A stretch of DNA of 64,000 bases from Erpobdella octoculata (Eukaryota; Annelida; Clitellata; Hirudinida; Erpobdellidae), in the NCBI GenBank assembly GCA_963978895.1, contig OZ022247.1, forward strand, positions 16,562,312 through 16,626,311, read 5' to 3'. The position numbers were made by a program, and so were the translations under genes. The first letter of the stretch is position 1; every line of letters begins with the position of its first letter. The notes under the pieces were generated by a model, which ran no database searches, was not told where the DNA came from, and saw only the letters and a list, made by a program, of their open reading frames with translations. Positions 30,771-44,698 of this stretch are shown in pieces.

Positions 30771-32990
30771 CTAGGTACGTCTACCGCGTCGTATTGTTAT
30801 ATTAACGTTGTTGACAAGTCGAGCAAATAGCTGGAAAGAAGACACGGACTCCACCGGAAGACGGTCATCGGACAAGTCACCAACGCCGCGGCTACGCACA
30901 CTTTCAGGACTGGAGTTATCACGTGATGGGGATCCATGGACGGGACACAGGCCCTGGCCATCATTTCCGACGACGTCAGCGATCGGAAGGTGAGCAGGAG
31001 TAAGAGGGCCGACTCCTTGGTTGCCACGAGAAATAAAGTTGTCCTCGCCGCTCGCCGATGAAACCAGATGAACATTGTTAAGAACGTCGGTTGTCGGAGT
31101 CAGAGAACGAATGGCGATTAGAGTGTCTTCTTCTGGGTCGCCAAAAGAAACGGAATTGTTTTCGCCGGTGGCCATCTGAACTTCTTTAACTTCATTAAGA
31201 ACGTCTGTAGTTTGATGGCTAACGGTAATTGGAGTGTCAACTTCTTGGTCACTACAAGAAGCGGAATTCTCTTCGCTGCATACGGCCAGATCTTGGTCGA
31301 TGTTGCCAAGAACGTCGGCAGACGGAAGGCAAGTGGTGATTACAGGGTCGACTGGTCTGTCGCCACAGGAAGTAGAAACCACCTCACCACCGACTTTTGA
31401 AACATGAGAGTGAGCGCACACATTCGAAGTATGGCGTGGCTCGTCCGCACGCGAAGTCGTTTCACTTGCGGAGTTATGAGTGACGGGATAGACGTTAGCA
31501 CAGCCGCCGTCTGCACCACAATGTAGCAGCAAGGTACGTCCGAACTTGTCGTCGTGGATATTTATGCTAGGTCGTTGCTGAGAGATCATCAACGCCTCTT
31601 TAATTTTGAGACGATTAGGATCAAGGTCGTAAGAGACAACCTCGGTGTTGTCGCGAAGCATTTTTTGGTTTGGCTTAGAGCCGTGGAATTTGACAAAATG
31701 CGCGTGTAGACTCCCACCCTGTGTGTGCATCGTCAGACGGCGAGAGAGTGTTGTCCGAGTGTGGCCGATGTAGGTTTCAAGATTATTGTGAGCATATGGG
31801 CAAGTAAACTTGTAGACGACGTTTTTTCTCTGCAAAACGCCGCCGTTAATGGGGCTATTTCTCAGAACCAGGTTATGGGTTTTCAAGTTTTTGTAGTAGA
31901 TGTGCAGTTTTAACTCCTCGGATGAAGGATTGGAAACTTTAACGTTGTCATAGATTATATTTCTTAATACTTTTTCATCCTGTTTGTAGTTGTCGTGCAT
32001 TTGAGCACAATAGAAGATGGGAAGGAATGACCTCTTAGATTGCTCTGTGGTTGCTGATTTATTAACTTTTCGAGCGACGAACTTTTTTATAGTTTCGTCG
32101 ACCATTGTATTTGAGAAATTGTTGTTAATAAGGAGAGCTTTTATTCTTTTGAGTTCAGCATCAAAGTCGTTCCAATTGTCAGAGTAGTTGTAGGCACGAT
32201 TTAGATAACCGGTAATTACACTGGTTTTGTACCTCTCAGGGCAGTAGCTATCACCACTTAGACAATCGCCACCACTTGTTGGTTTTGTGTATACAGTTGA
32301 TCTAAAACCGTGTTCGGTTTGCGTGAGCAGAAGATCAAGGTACGCCAACTGCTTGTTAAAATTGCTGACCTCCGTTGTGAACTTTAGAACGGAGTTTAGT
32401 TGTAGTTGTTGTTGTAGTTTTTCGAGATATGATACGTCGTGACATAGAACGATAATATCGTCAACGTAACGAGCGTATAACAAAGGTTTTGTAAACGTAC
32501 TGAAAACCTTGTTTTCAAGGTGACTCATATAGAATTCAGCGAACGTGGGTCCGAGGGGTGATCCCATTGCGACGCCGTCTAATTGAACGTAAAGTTCACC
32601 GTTAGGATGACAAAAAGGAGTATCAAGAGTGCATAAGGACAAAATCTTCTTCAACGTTTGTTTATTGATAGAAGGTGCCTTTAGCGATGGGTTTTCATAA
32701 ACACAATCTATGATGATATCAATTGTTTTTCTGACTGGAACGTTAGTGAACAGACTTTCGACGTCGAGAGAAGCCAAAAGTCCATCACAGTTTTTAACAG
32801 TTCTAAGCAATCCAATAAAGTCATTCGTTGATTTCAAAGAGTAGCGACTAGGAAGATAAGGAGTTATTATTTTGTTGATCGTTTTAGCTAATTGGTAAGT
32901 TGGTGTAGGACATTGGGATATGATTGGCCTCAATGGATGGTCGGGTTTATGGAGTTTGACGTTACCATAGAGATAAGCTGGGGAATAATC
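30771..32990 (-). CDS. PLE reverse transcriptase with GIY-YIG endonuclease and long C-terminal extension
   Basis: Open from about 32990 to the TAG-side stop at 30771. It enters RT at YGNVKLHKPDHPLRPI, then LLASLDVESLFTNVP (first Asp), GVAMGSPLGPTFAEFYM and the catalytic box YARYVDDIIVL, with FTEVSNFNKQLAYLDL after it. The YVDD box and downstream YSDNW region are PLE-like. The GIY-YIG nuclease follows: [29 protein letters not shown]. About 290 further residues are acidic, Ser/Thr-rich and contain degenerate repeats (TTDVLNxVxxV..SGEDN..S.G), ending NITIRRGRRT. The N-terminal part of RT is missing. An uninterrupted frame suggests recent activity. Confidence 0.93.
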   Translation of the reverse strand, partial: DYSPAYLYGNVKLHKPDHPLRPIISQCPTPTYQLAKTINKIITPYLPSRYSLKSTNDFIGLLRTVKNCDGLLASLDVESLFTNVPVRKTIDIIIDCVYENPSLKAPSINKQTLKKILSLCTLDTPFCHPNGELYVQLDGVAMGSPLGPTFAEFYMSHLENKVFSTFTKPLLYARYVDDIIVLCHDVSYLEKLQQQLQLNSVLKFTTEVSNFNKQLAYLDLLLTQTEHGFRSTVYTKPTSGGDCLSGDSYCPERYKTSVITGYLNRAYNYSDNWNDFDAELKRIKALLINNNFSNTMVDETIKKFVARKVNKSATTEQSKRSFLPIFYCAQMHDNYKQDEKVLRNIIYDNVKVSNPSSEELKLHIYYKNLKTHNLVLRNSPINGGVLQRKNVVYKFTCPYAHNNLETYIGHTRTTLSRRLTMHTQGGSLHAHFVKFHGSKPNQKMLRDNTEVVSYDLDPNRLKIKEALMISQQRPSINIHDDKFGRTLLLHCGADGGCANVYPVTHNSASETTSRADEPRHTSNVCAHSHVSKVGGEVVSTSCGDRPVDPVITTCLPSADVLGNIDQDLAVCSEENSASCSDQEVDTPITVSHQTTDVLNEVKEVQMATGENNSVSFGDPEEDTLIAIRSLTPTTDVLNNVHLVSSASGEDNFISRGNQGVGPLTPAHLPIADVVGNDGQGLCPVHGSPSRDNSSPESVRSRGVGDLSDDRLPVESVSSFQLFARLVNNVNITIRRGRRT

Positions 32991-33100
32991 GCCATACGTT
33001 GTTTTTCTATTTCAGTTTTCATTAACGTTTATTCTTGTCGTTTTATAGTTTCATTCTATTTTCGCATTATAGTAAATACATTTTAACTTCATAATTTAAA

Positions 33101-33142
33101 GGGCTCCGAAGATGCTTTTCTGCGAAACCGATCGGTCAGCCC
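33101..33142 (+). ncRNA. Hammerhead-ribozyme-like motif in PLE-1 right repeat
   Basis: Stem I: GGGCT (33101-33105) with AGCCC (33138-33142). Core CCGAAGA at 33106-33112, stem II GC..GC around TTTTCT, GAAA at 33123-33126, stem III CCGATCGG palindrome, cleavage expected after C33137. Short palindromic stem III is typical of PLE and retrozyme hammerheads. The second PLE copy at 45186 has different but complementary stems. Confidence 0.72.
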
Positions 33143-33290
33143 TCGTTTTTAATAAATCTATTTAAAAAAGCGTAGTTATCATGAATTCAAGAGATTTTGA
33201 AAGCTTGGTGAAAAAACGTATCAACGCAAAGTGGTCTATCATTTTTAACAGAGCATGCCTAAAAGAAAACATTATGCCGAAATACGTTCA

Positions 33291-34123
<833 letters not shown>

Positions 34124-34143
34124 TGTTATATATATATGTATGT

Positions 34144-34233
<90 letters not shown>

Positions 34234-34386
34234 TAATATCGATGACCTATTTCCCTGAAAGTAACTTCCCAGTTATGAGAGATATTAATGGGTAGAGACT
34301 TAACTTTTCTAGTTATATTATTATTCTGAAACCAGTTACATTCTGGAAATCAATACCTGATTTCTGGACAAATAAACATCACAACA
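34124..34386 (+). repeat. 5' LTR of Ty3 copy B
   Basis: TGTTATATATATATGTATGT start, about 100 bp of (TA)n, then CGATGACCTATTTCCCTGAA to ACATCACAACA. Copy-B LTRs contain ATTCTGAAACCAGTTACATT (34323-34342), absent from the copy-A LTR. Confidence 0.93.
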
Positions 34387-34419
34387 ATTGGCGACGAATG
34401 ATAAGAATAAATTCACGCA

Positions 34420-35358
34420 ATGGCAGATATTCAAAAGATAATTGAACTTTTTCAGATGCAGATGAAAAAGAGCGAAGAAAGATTCCTACAGCTAACGAAA
34501 GAAAATGCAGAGACACAGAAAAAACTGTTAGATATTATAGAGTCCCAAAAAGAAAAAAAGACAGAGTCAAAAGAAACACTTTTTGATCGACTACGTCAGA
34601 GAGTGGAGAAGTTTTCCTACAAACCAGAGGAAGGACGATTTTTCAGTCTGTGGCTTAGACGTTTTGAAGACACTGTCAAAGGTCACGAAAGACATCTTCC
34701 AGAAGAGTCAAGGACTGAACTTCTTCGAACTCTATTGGACAACCACACATATGCAGTTTTTTCTACCAGAATTTCTCCACGGCTTCCCAGCGACATTGGC
34801 TGGGAAAAAACCATCACAACCCTTGAACAACTATTTGGCCCTAAGAAAAGTCTCTTTCGACGAAGGTTTGACTTTAGTCGAATAATTTGTACATCAGGGA
34901 GTGATTTTAGCACTTATGGAAATAAGATCATTGCTGCTGCGGAGGCAGCAGAGCTTCGAGGAATGTCAGACGAGACACATAAGTGTGTTCAATATGTAGC
35001 AGGACTTCAGGCACAAGAACATGTCGAGATACGTTCCAGGCTGTTACGCATGTTGGATAGCAAAAGTAGCGAAAAACCTATTACAGTCATTGAGTTAATA
35101 GCAGAGTCTGAACGACTTAAGACTACAATGGATGATACTAAAACAATCGAAAGACCGGATGTAGAAATTCAGGCCATTAACAGATACAGTTCACCTCGGC
35201 AAAAGCCATTGTCACCACGACATCAAGCAGAGCCAAACACACCATGTCCCATTTGTGGCGGACCACATTGGAAACGAGAGTGTCCTAACGTCAGACCGAC
35301 GAGTTCTCCAGATTTTCGCAAATCACGAAAATTTGTATCACGGGATCATCCAAACTGA
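34420..35358 (+). CDS. Ty3 gag with zinc knuckle
   Basis: 312 codons from ATG 34420. An N-terminal heptad-like helix (QMQMKKSEERFLQLTKENAE), a capsid-like region (FSLWLRRFEDTV..RTELLRTLLDN, FGPKKSLFRRRFDF) and a C-terminal knuckle CPICGGPHWKREC. The frame is intact and ends at TGA 35356-35358, shortly before the protease frame. It would form the virus-like particle of the retrotransposon. The N-terminus and knuckle resemble gag of widespread invertebrate Ty3 families. Confidence 0.9.
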   Translation: MADIQKIIELFQMQMKKSEERFLQLTKENAETQKKLLDIIESQKEKKTESKETLFDRLRQRVEKFSYKPEEGRFFSLWLRRFEDTVKGHERHLPEESRTELLRTLLDNHTYAVFSTRISPRLPSDIGWEKTITTLEQLFGPKKSLFRRRFDFSRIICTSGSDFSTYGNKIIAAAEAAELRGMSDETHKCVQYVAGLQAQEHVEIRSRLLRMLDSKSSEKPITVIELIAESERLKTTMDDTKTIERPDVEIQAINRYSSPRQKPLSPRHQAEPNTPCPICGGPHWKRECPNVRPTSSPDFRKSRKFVSRDHPN

Positions 35359-35379
35359 AGACAAAATTCTTTTACACAC

Positions 35380-36478
35380 AGAGAAAAGAGTGTTTCTAGA
35401 CAAGACCGATTCATTAACCGAGTAGACAACGGAAATGAAATAAAACAGTCAATGAAGTCATCATCAACGATAGACCGATTCAACTTCGGTTAGATACAGG
35501 AGCCGAAGTGACTCTCATCTCTCGTCCAACATGGATAGCCATCGGTCACCCCAATCTTACCACAGCGACGGCAAATCTAAGCGCAGAAAATGGTCAACCC
35601 GTGAAGACCGAAGAAATGTTTGAGACAAAATTTACCGTTGCAAATAAGTCAGATCAAAAGTACCATGGTCGGGGTACTGTTTACGTCACAGATTCAAACG
35701 ACCTCATGGGAATGCCATGGATAAAACAACTTCCTGACTTTAAGGAACTGTTAGAAAACTATTCTGTCATGGAAATACGGAGCTTCAACACAGACGTGGA
35801 ACGCACAGCCATCACAAACAAATTAAAACACAAATACGCTGATGTGTTCCGACCGGAACTAGGACTGTGCACAAAAGTTTCAGCTTCTATACAGCTTAAA
35901 CATGGCGCACAACCCATATTTAGAAAAAAACGCCCTGTTCCTCATGCCGCTTTAGAGCAATTGGATAGCGAAATTAACCGGTTACTAAAAGAAGGAATAA
36001 TCTCTCCCGTGGATCACTCTCAGTTGGCAGCACCCATAGTTGCTGTCCGTAAAGCAAACGGCTCCATCCGACTTTGTGCAGATTTTTCAACGGGCTTAAA
36101 TGACTCACTGATGCTCCATAGACACCCGTTACCTACCATGGATGACGTTTCACAAAACTGAATGGAGGGACGGTTTTCTCCCAAATAGATTTTGCAGAAG
36201 CATACCATCAAGTAGAAGTGACGGAAGAATGTAAAGAGCTTTTAACAATCAACACTCATAAAGGTTTGTTTCGTGAAATCAGCACCAGGTATTTTTCAAC
36301 AAATCATAGACACTATGATAACTGGTCTAGATGGCGTTGCCGCCTATTTAGATGACGTCATCGTCACGGACGGACATTAGAAGAACACAACACGAACTTA
36401 GAGGCTTTATTTGACCGAATTTTAAATTATGGCTTCCGGATTAGAATTGACGGAAATCACGTACTTGGGAAATTTTCA
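35380..36478 (+). pseudogene. Ty3 protease and reverse transcriptase, 5' part
   Basis: Protease LRLDTGAEVTLIS (about 35480-35520), then RT entry: KVSASIQLKHGAQPIFRKKRPVPHA, EGIISPVDHSQLAAPIV, IRLCADFSTGLN. Frameshift at about 36160, then QIDFAEAYHQVEV and, after another shift, AAYLDDVIVT (catalytic YLDD near 36344-36355). The last recognisable residues are DGNHVLGKF just before the insertion. At least three frame changes: not functional. Confidence 0.88.
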
Positions 36479-36534
36479 GAGCCCGAGTGAACAGTAGAAA
36501 AGAGGACAAGTAAATAGTAGACAAAAATGAAACA

Positions 36535-37027
<493 letters not shown>

Positions 37028-37244
37028 TATCTATATTCATCCGATCGTAATGAAATTTTCACACAACCTTGAGAGTCAAGGGGAATCAAATATAAAAAAA
37101 AATTTGAAATCCGTCACAAAATGAGCGGAGCGGAGCGGGTGAGCGAGCGGGAACTATATATATATATGTATGTGCGTATGTATGTGTGTATGTATGTATG
37201 TGTATGTGCATGTATGTGTGTCTGTGTGAGTGTTTATGTATGTA

Positions 37245-37555
37245 CTAGCGGAGATACCAGGTGTTGCCCGGGTTTTTTAGAGGTTTTTCTAATGTTTGTC
37301 TCTTTCATTCCCGTTTCCTTTCCCACCTGCTTTCCCACTCCTGTTCGCTTTTCCGTTTTCGGTCGTTTTCCCACTGCCGGTCGCTTTCCCGCTCCCGGTC
37401 GCTCTCCCGTTGCCGGTGGTTTTCCCGTTCCCGGTCGCTGTCCCGTTCCTGCTCACGTTGGCTCTCCTATTCCCGCTCACGCTTGCTTTTCCGTTCCCGC
37501 TCGCTCTCCGTTCCGGGTCGCTTTCCCGTTTCTATAATAGACAAACTAACCCACA
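37245..37555 (-). mobile_element. Inverted Helitron 3' end with minisatellite
   Basis: On the minus strand it ends ..CGGGCAACACCTGGTATCTC CGCTAG followed by T, preceded by AACATTAGAAAAACCTCTAA and a degenerate CGGGAACGGGAAAGCGAC minisatellite. It is the mirror image of 39300-39797, so the two form a large inverted repeat around arrayed copy 3. Confidence 0.8.
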
Positions 37556-37559
37556 AACA

Positions 37560-37639
<80 letters not shown>

Positions 37640-37650
<11 letters not shown>

Positions 37651-39216
37651 ACATGTCCTGACTGACTGACTGACTGACTGACTGACTGACTGACTGACTG
37701 ACTGATAATCAACGCCGAGCTCAAACGCCTCATCCTAGGAACGTGAAATTTAGAACTTATATTACTTTTATAGCGTAAACATCCGCTAAGAAAGGATTTT
37801 TGAAAATTTTGCTCCTGAGGGGAAAAAACTGGAAAACAAACTTTTTTCTAAAACAATGTATATCTCGAAAACCAAAAATGAGGAGATTTTGGAATTTAGT
37901 ATATAGATTTTTTTTGAAAAATAAAAAGATACGTGTTTCACCATTTTTTGAAAATTCGGTTTCCCGGACCTCAAATGTGGGTTGGAAAATTGGGTTATTT
38001 TGTTTTTAAAGTAGCTTCTACTCAAAAACTGTTAATGCTACAGGAGTAAAAATTAGTATTTAGTTTCTACTCCAAAAAATAATGAAAAACGTGTTTTAGC
38101 ATTTTTTGAAAATTTGGTTTCCAGGACTTCAAATGTGGGGTGGAAAATAGGGCTAATTGTCTTTTATAGTAACTGCTACTCAAAAACAGTAAATACCACA
38201 GATGTAAAAATTATTATTTAGTTTCTTTTCTAAAAACAAAGATATATGTGTTTCACCATTTTTTACAAATTTGGTTTCCCGGACCTCAAATGTGGGTTGG
38301 AAAATTGGGTTATTTGGTTTTTAAAGTAGCTTCTACTCAAAAACTGTTAATGCTACAAAAGTCAAAATTAGTATTTAGTTTCTACTCTAAAATTAATAAT
38401 ATACGGGATTCACAATTTTTTGAAAATTTGGTTTCCAGGACTTCAAATGTGGGGTGGAAAATAGGGTTATTTGGTTTTTAAAGTAACTGCTACTCAACAA
38501 TAGTAATTGCCACAGATGTTAAAATTAATACTTAGTATCTACTCAAAAAAAAAAAGATATACGTGTTTCATCATTTTTTGGTTTTTAAAGTAGCTGTTAC
38601 TCAAAAACTGTTAATGCTACAGAAGTAAAAATTAGTATTTAGTTTCTACTCCAAAAATAATGAAATACGCGTTTTAGCATTTTATGAAAATTTGGTTTCC
38701 AGGACCTCAAATGTGGGGTGGAAATAAAGGTTATTTGATTTCAAAATAACTGCTACTCACAAACTGTAAGTGCTACAAATGTAAAAATTAGTATTTTGAA
38801 GTTTTGTGCCGGTTAAAAGTAGCTAAGTCCAGTTTATCATTGGACGGGCCAAGCCGTTATTTTAGAGTCTTCACACGGGCCAGGCCAAACCTTAAATCAA
38901 AGTGGGACGGGCCGAGGTTTTTCACCAAGTATATAGATATTTTAGTAATTTTAGGGTCTTCAGTTTGGCCGGGCCAAACCTGAGGTCAAGGTGGGACGGG
39001 GCGAAGTTTTTCATCAAGTATATAGAACTTCTAGGCCTGTAACAATGGGCCGGGCCTAATTCAGACGGGCTGTCCGGGCCAGGAGTTTGGGTTTTTAAAA
39101 CGGCTGGGCTAATTTGTCGACGGGCCGAGCCGAGACCTAAAAAAATGATCTCTACTATGGATGCACGGTTCAAACTCTCTAATTTCCTGCGAGCGAAGCC
39201 GCTACGGGCACTGCTA
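37640..39216 (+). mobile_element. Arrayed Helitron-like element, copy 3
   Basis: Head AAAAGAACATGTCCTGACTG with ten (ACTG) repeats, CAACGCCGAGCTCAAACGCC, five or six units of about 156 bp, a duplicated GGGCCGGGCC tail, and the terminus GCGAGCGAAGCCGCTACGGG CACTGCTAG followed by T. Closest to copy 1 (23970-25653), with long stretches almost identical. Confidence 0.8.
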
Positions 39217-39217
39217 G

Positions 39218-39267
<50 letters not shown>

Positions 39268-39299
39268 TAGCAAATCTATTTTACGTTTTATAGGCTAAC

Positions 39300-39916
<617 letters not shown>

Positions 39917-40107
39917 TTTCATGCATGCTCCATTAAAAATAACTGCCCATTTTTTGTTTAATATTTTATTAACATAAGATATATATATATATATCCCGTT
40001 CCCGATCGATTTTAGTGACATGTAAGACCGCATATAACGCGCTTAAGGAGAAAACTGTATGTAAAAACGCATATAACGCGCGCGTTATATGCGAAAAAAT
40101 ACGGTAA

Positions 40108-42310
40108 TATCAGCTGCAGGCCGTCGTCCCGACCCCAAAAAATCGATGCAATAATTCATATACCTCCACACAAAGATGTTGGACAGGTCCGTACTTTTCT
40201 TGGACTGATCAGCTATTACAGCTCATTTGTACCACGCATGAGAAATCTGAGAGCACCACTAGACGCCCTTAAAAAAAGACACTGTGTTCCAGTGGTCTGA
40301 AAGCTGTCAATGGGCATTTGACGAAACTAAAAAATTTTTATTATCCAACTTTCTGTTAACCCATTACAACCCCAACCAACCAATTGTAGTTGCAGCCGAC
40401 GCATCAGATTACGGCATTGGAGCAGTGATATTGCACAGATATAGTGATGGAACAGAAAAGGCAATTGCACACGCTAGTAGAGCTCTCACTCCAGCAGAAA
40501 AGAGGGTCTAGCACTAGTTTTCGCGGTCAGAAAGTTTCACCGTTATATTTATGGACGCCACTTTACTCTATTAACAAACCATCAACCTCTACTTGCCATT
40601 TTTGGCAATAAAAAAGGCATACCATCATATACAGCAAACAGACTCCAACGCTGGGCTCAAACACTGCTTGCTTACGATTTCAAAATTGAATACTGCAGAA
40701 CCACGTCCTTTGGACAAGCTGACACACTCTCACGCCTTATAGGCCCACATAAAACATCAGAAGAAGATACGTTGATAGCAACTATCAATCAAGATATAAA
40801 CTTCTTGTATATCAATGCCGTCAAACAACTTCCAGTTTCAAATAAAGAAATCTGTGACGCAACAAAAACAGACAATGAGTTAAATCCCCTTCTCCAATAT
40901 GTCAAAACAGGAAAATGGAACGAAAACAAAGCACTGAAAATCAGCAAACTCGAACTCTTAAATAAAAAAATAACGATACATGAAGACTGTTTATTCTTTG
41001 GTTCTCGAATAATCATCCCTCGGGTTTTGCAAAAACGATTACTTCAAATGCTTCACAAAGGCCACCCGGGTATTACTCGAATGAAGATAATTGCCCGAGA
41101 ACACGTTTATTGGAGCGGCATTGATAAAGACATAGAAAACTGGACGCTCAGCTGTTCTTCATGCCAACAAGCAGCTAAATCACCCATAAAACACACTTTA
41201 TGTTCATGGCCAAAAAAACGATACCCTGGAGTCGAATTCAGATCGATTATGCTGGACCGCTCCATGGAAAAATGTATCTCGTAGTAGTAGATGCATTCTC
41301 AAAATGGCCAGAAATAATAGAGATGGCAAACAGCACCACACCCAACACGATAAATGCACTCCAGCGGATCTCTGCACAATTTGGATTGCCTGAAACAATT
41401 GTCAGTGAAAACGGCACACAATTCACCTCAACTGTTTTTCAGGAATACTGTGCGGAAAACGCGATCAACACGTGAGATCACCACCATTTCACCCACAATC
41501 GAATGGCCAGGCCGAACGATTTGTAGACACTTTCAAAAGAGCTTTGATTAAATTAAGAAATGACGGAACTTACAAAGAATCTCTTCGAACATTTTTATTC
41601 AGCTACAGAACCACTCCTTGCGCTTCCTCGCCGAACGGTTTCTCTCCAGCGGAAAATTTCCTAGGCAGACAATTACGTTCGGTCTTAAGCGAATTACATC
41701 CGAAAAACATCAAACATTCAACACCTCGATCAAATGACATGGAGAAACAGTTCAACCGCCATCATGGGGCACGACCTCGACAGTTCCAAAAGGTGAATTG
41801 GTGTTCGTTCGCGATTATCGACCTGTGACGTGGTTACCAGGACAGATTGTCCGTAGAAGGGGAAGAGTTCTGTACGATACTATCGTAAAAGAAATGGTCT
41901 GGAAGCGTCACATCAACCAGTTACGCCCACGTCAAGAATCGAAGTTTACAACAACACTACTCGAAACATTTGACTTACCTTATCAGAATACAAGACAAGG
42001 AGAAAATGCTACAACTGCCGAACCTGATCAAATGGTGGAAAAGAACATTAACACAAAGAGAGGCATTCTAAAAGGTCAGGATTCAGACCGTTTTAAAAAA
42101 TCTGTTCATTTTCAGCTAGGCACCGAACACCAGCCAGAACAGCCTACAGACGACTTTGCAGCAACGCCATTCCCTTCTACTGAAAACTCAGAATCAGTAA
42201 TACCACGTTCACCGTCATCATTACAACTGAGGCGATCTGATAGACAACGACACGCTCCATCTCGACTTGTAATAAATCACCAAAGCAAGTCATACACCAG
42301 CGGTGTCTAG
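40108..42310 (+). pseudogene. Ty3 RT end, RNase H and integrase, copy B
   Basis: RT connection (DVGQVRTFLGLISYYSSFVP), RNase H (VVAADASDYGIGAVI; after a shift at about 40510, LLTNHQPL and QADTLSRL), H2C2 finger (HKGHPGITRMK..CSSCQQ), DDE core (QIDYAGPLHGK), then VSENGTQF where the second catalytic Asp is replaced by Glu (GAA 41407-41409; copy A has GAC), NGQAERFV, integrase C-terminus and tail ending at TAG 42308-42310. Frame breaks at about 40290, 40510, 41215, 41465 and 41800. Inactive. Confidence 0.92.
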
Positions 42311-42323
42311 TTTAGGAGGGAGG

Positions 42324-42614
<291 letters not shown>

Positions 42615-42619
42615 ATTGT

Positions 42620-42812
42620 AAAGTTGATTTGCTGAGTGTCAATGATGTTTGTGACCCCCCCTGATCATGAAGGGTATAGCGTCCTTGACAATTTTAGTTG
42701 TGCAACTGGTCAAGATGTTTTGAGTGATGATATGAAGGATGATGATCTCATTCTGACTCGATTAACAACTTTGCTTAACAGTGATAATATCACTGTCAGA
42801 CGTAAGCGGTAG
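42620..42812 (+). pseudogene. PLE-2 C-terminal extension, part 2
   Basis: Resumes the PLE-2 extension after Ty3 copy B: KVDLLSVNDVCD, a 1-base shift at a C run (42654-42660), then HEGYSVLDNFSCATGQDVLSDD..LLNSDNITVRRKR and stop TAG 42810-42812. The NIT(V/I)RR basic terminus matches PLE-1, which supports the join and the reality of the extension. Confidence 0.82.
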
Positions 42813-43141
42813 CAAAAGTTTCGAATGTAATGTAGTTTATCTGTATTAGTTTAATTTGATTTTATCTGTTCAACTGTTCTTAATAATACCACTGTCGGAG
42901 GTGAGGGGTGGCGAAAGTTTTGAAGGTATTGTAGTTTATCTGTATTAGTTTAATTTGATTTTTTCTGTTTATAATTTATTCATTATTTGAACCATTATTT
43001 AATTTAATTTATTTTAAATCCAGTTTCTTTTTATTATATATTATTTAGTGTTACTACCCTTTTCTTCTCCTTCGGTTTTTATTTTGGAGCTTACTTTTAC
43101 TCTGTTTATAAACTTGTGTACGTTGTCCGGTTAAATTATAT
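42813..43141 (+). other. PLE-2 3' region / PLE-3 5' junction
   Basis: Non-coding. A tandem 110-bp duplication is visible: GTAGTTTATCTGTATTAGTT occurs at 42831 and 42931. The segment leads into GGCTCTGAAGATGACAG at 43144-43160, a broken hammerhead-like start of PLE-3. Confidence 0.6.
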
Positions 43142-43159
43142 TGGCTCTGAAGATGACAG

Positions 43160-44698
43160 TTGATGGCAGTTGGCGACAGTTACTGTCTCGATCAATATAA
43201 GACGAGCGTAATATTTGGCTACCTGAACAGAGCTTTTAACTACTCTTCAACTCAGGTAGACTTCGATAAAGAATTAACAAGAATAAAAACTCTTCTAATC
43301 AATAACGATTATTCAAATAGAATGGTCGATAATGCAATTCGGAAATTTATGGATGCAAAAATTCTCAATTCTCGACAAAATGACGACTCGGCTAAGACAT
43401 CAGTACCACTCTTTTACAAAGCTGAAATGCATCAAGACTATAAAAAAGATGAACAGGCAATAAAGAAAATAATCTACAACAATGTGCGTGTTGCAGACCC
43501 ATCTTCACATGACTTGAAACTACATGTCTATTACAACAGTAGTAGAACTCATAACCTCGTGTTAAAAAATAATCCAAATAACAGTGGCAAACTTCAAAAA
43601 ACCAATGTTGTGTATATGTTCACGTGTCCTTACAAACACGACCATCCGGCGACATATATAGGACATACTCGCACAACTCTTTCTCGACGATTAGCAATGC
43701 ACACACAGGGCGGAAGCCTCTTTGCTCATCTTACTACAGTTCACCATCAAAAACCTAATAAAAACTGCTTGGTGATAACACTGAAGTTATTGCCTCTGAT
43801 ACAGACCCTGACCGATTAAAGATCAAAGAGGCTTTGTTGATCTTGAGACACCGCCCCACGATCAATGTTCAAGACGATCGTTTCAATCGAACTTTATTGT
43901 TACAATATGGACGCGGTCCGACTGATCATGTTGTGACAAATAACACCATGTTCAACTCTAACAAACAAACAAACGATCTCTTCCGATAACATGGGTGGCA
44001 ACTCGACGACAAGTTTACCTGCTTCTGTAACGTGTCATCAGCGTACAAGTGATGTACAAGACAATACTCGTGATAGATCCGTAGACTCTCATACCTCGGA
44101 TCTACCACTTACAAAAGTCAGTTGTTGTATCTCTCGTGGCGACAGACCCGTCACCCTCTCTACAACTGAAAACGAGTCTGATGTGGACGATCAAGTTTTC
44201 ATGATGGCTCTGGACGGCACAGAATTGTCTCTCGTTTCTTGCGTTTCTGTCAGCCGTGACAGCGGATCTCATTCGCTGAGCGCTGGCAATCAAAGGCGCC
44301 ACACTTCAGTTCATTCTTTTGGATCGCGCGGTCGGCCTGATTCCGGAAGAAAAGTCAATCTTCATGAAGTGGCCCGCTGTGCTTCAGCTCGGGACGCTAC
44401 ACATGGAGATGGCCAAACATTGTTTGGCGATAACGTCGTTTTCTCCGCCAGTTTCATCTCGTTTTCAGTCGATGGTGCTGCAGGCAACTTCGAAGAAAGT
44501 AATCTTCTATCGTTGTCTCATGGCTTGCTCGGCGATGAAGACAATACTTTGACCTGCGGGCAACTTGACGCTTGCGTCCCAGTTGAACTTCATGACGTTC
44601 AGCCTGGATGCGAGGATGGTGCGGGGCTCAGTGGTTCGAATACTACCTTTGAGCATCTCACTTACAATGATAATATTAATAAACGGCGACGGCGCTAA
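43160..44698 (+). pseudogene. PLE-3 RT end, GIY-YIG and C-terminal extension
   Basis: Begins at a post-palm RT position (GDSYCLDQYKTSVIFGYLNRAFNYS) equivalent to residue about 225 of the PLE-1 ORF. The connector follows (NVRVADPSSHDLKLHVYY), then GIY-YIG ([32 protein letters not shown]). A frameshift at about 43769 moves DTDPDRLKIKEALLILRHRP to another frame, and a second near 43990 returns it. The Ser/Thr/Asp-rich extension (43991-44698) ends NDNINKRRRR. Closest to PLE-1 (same family, diverged). The 5' end including the RT palm is missing. Confidence 0.88.
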
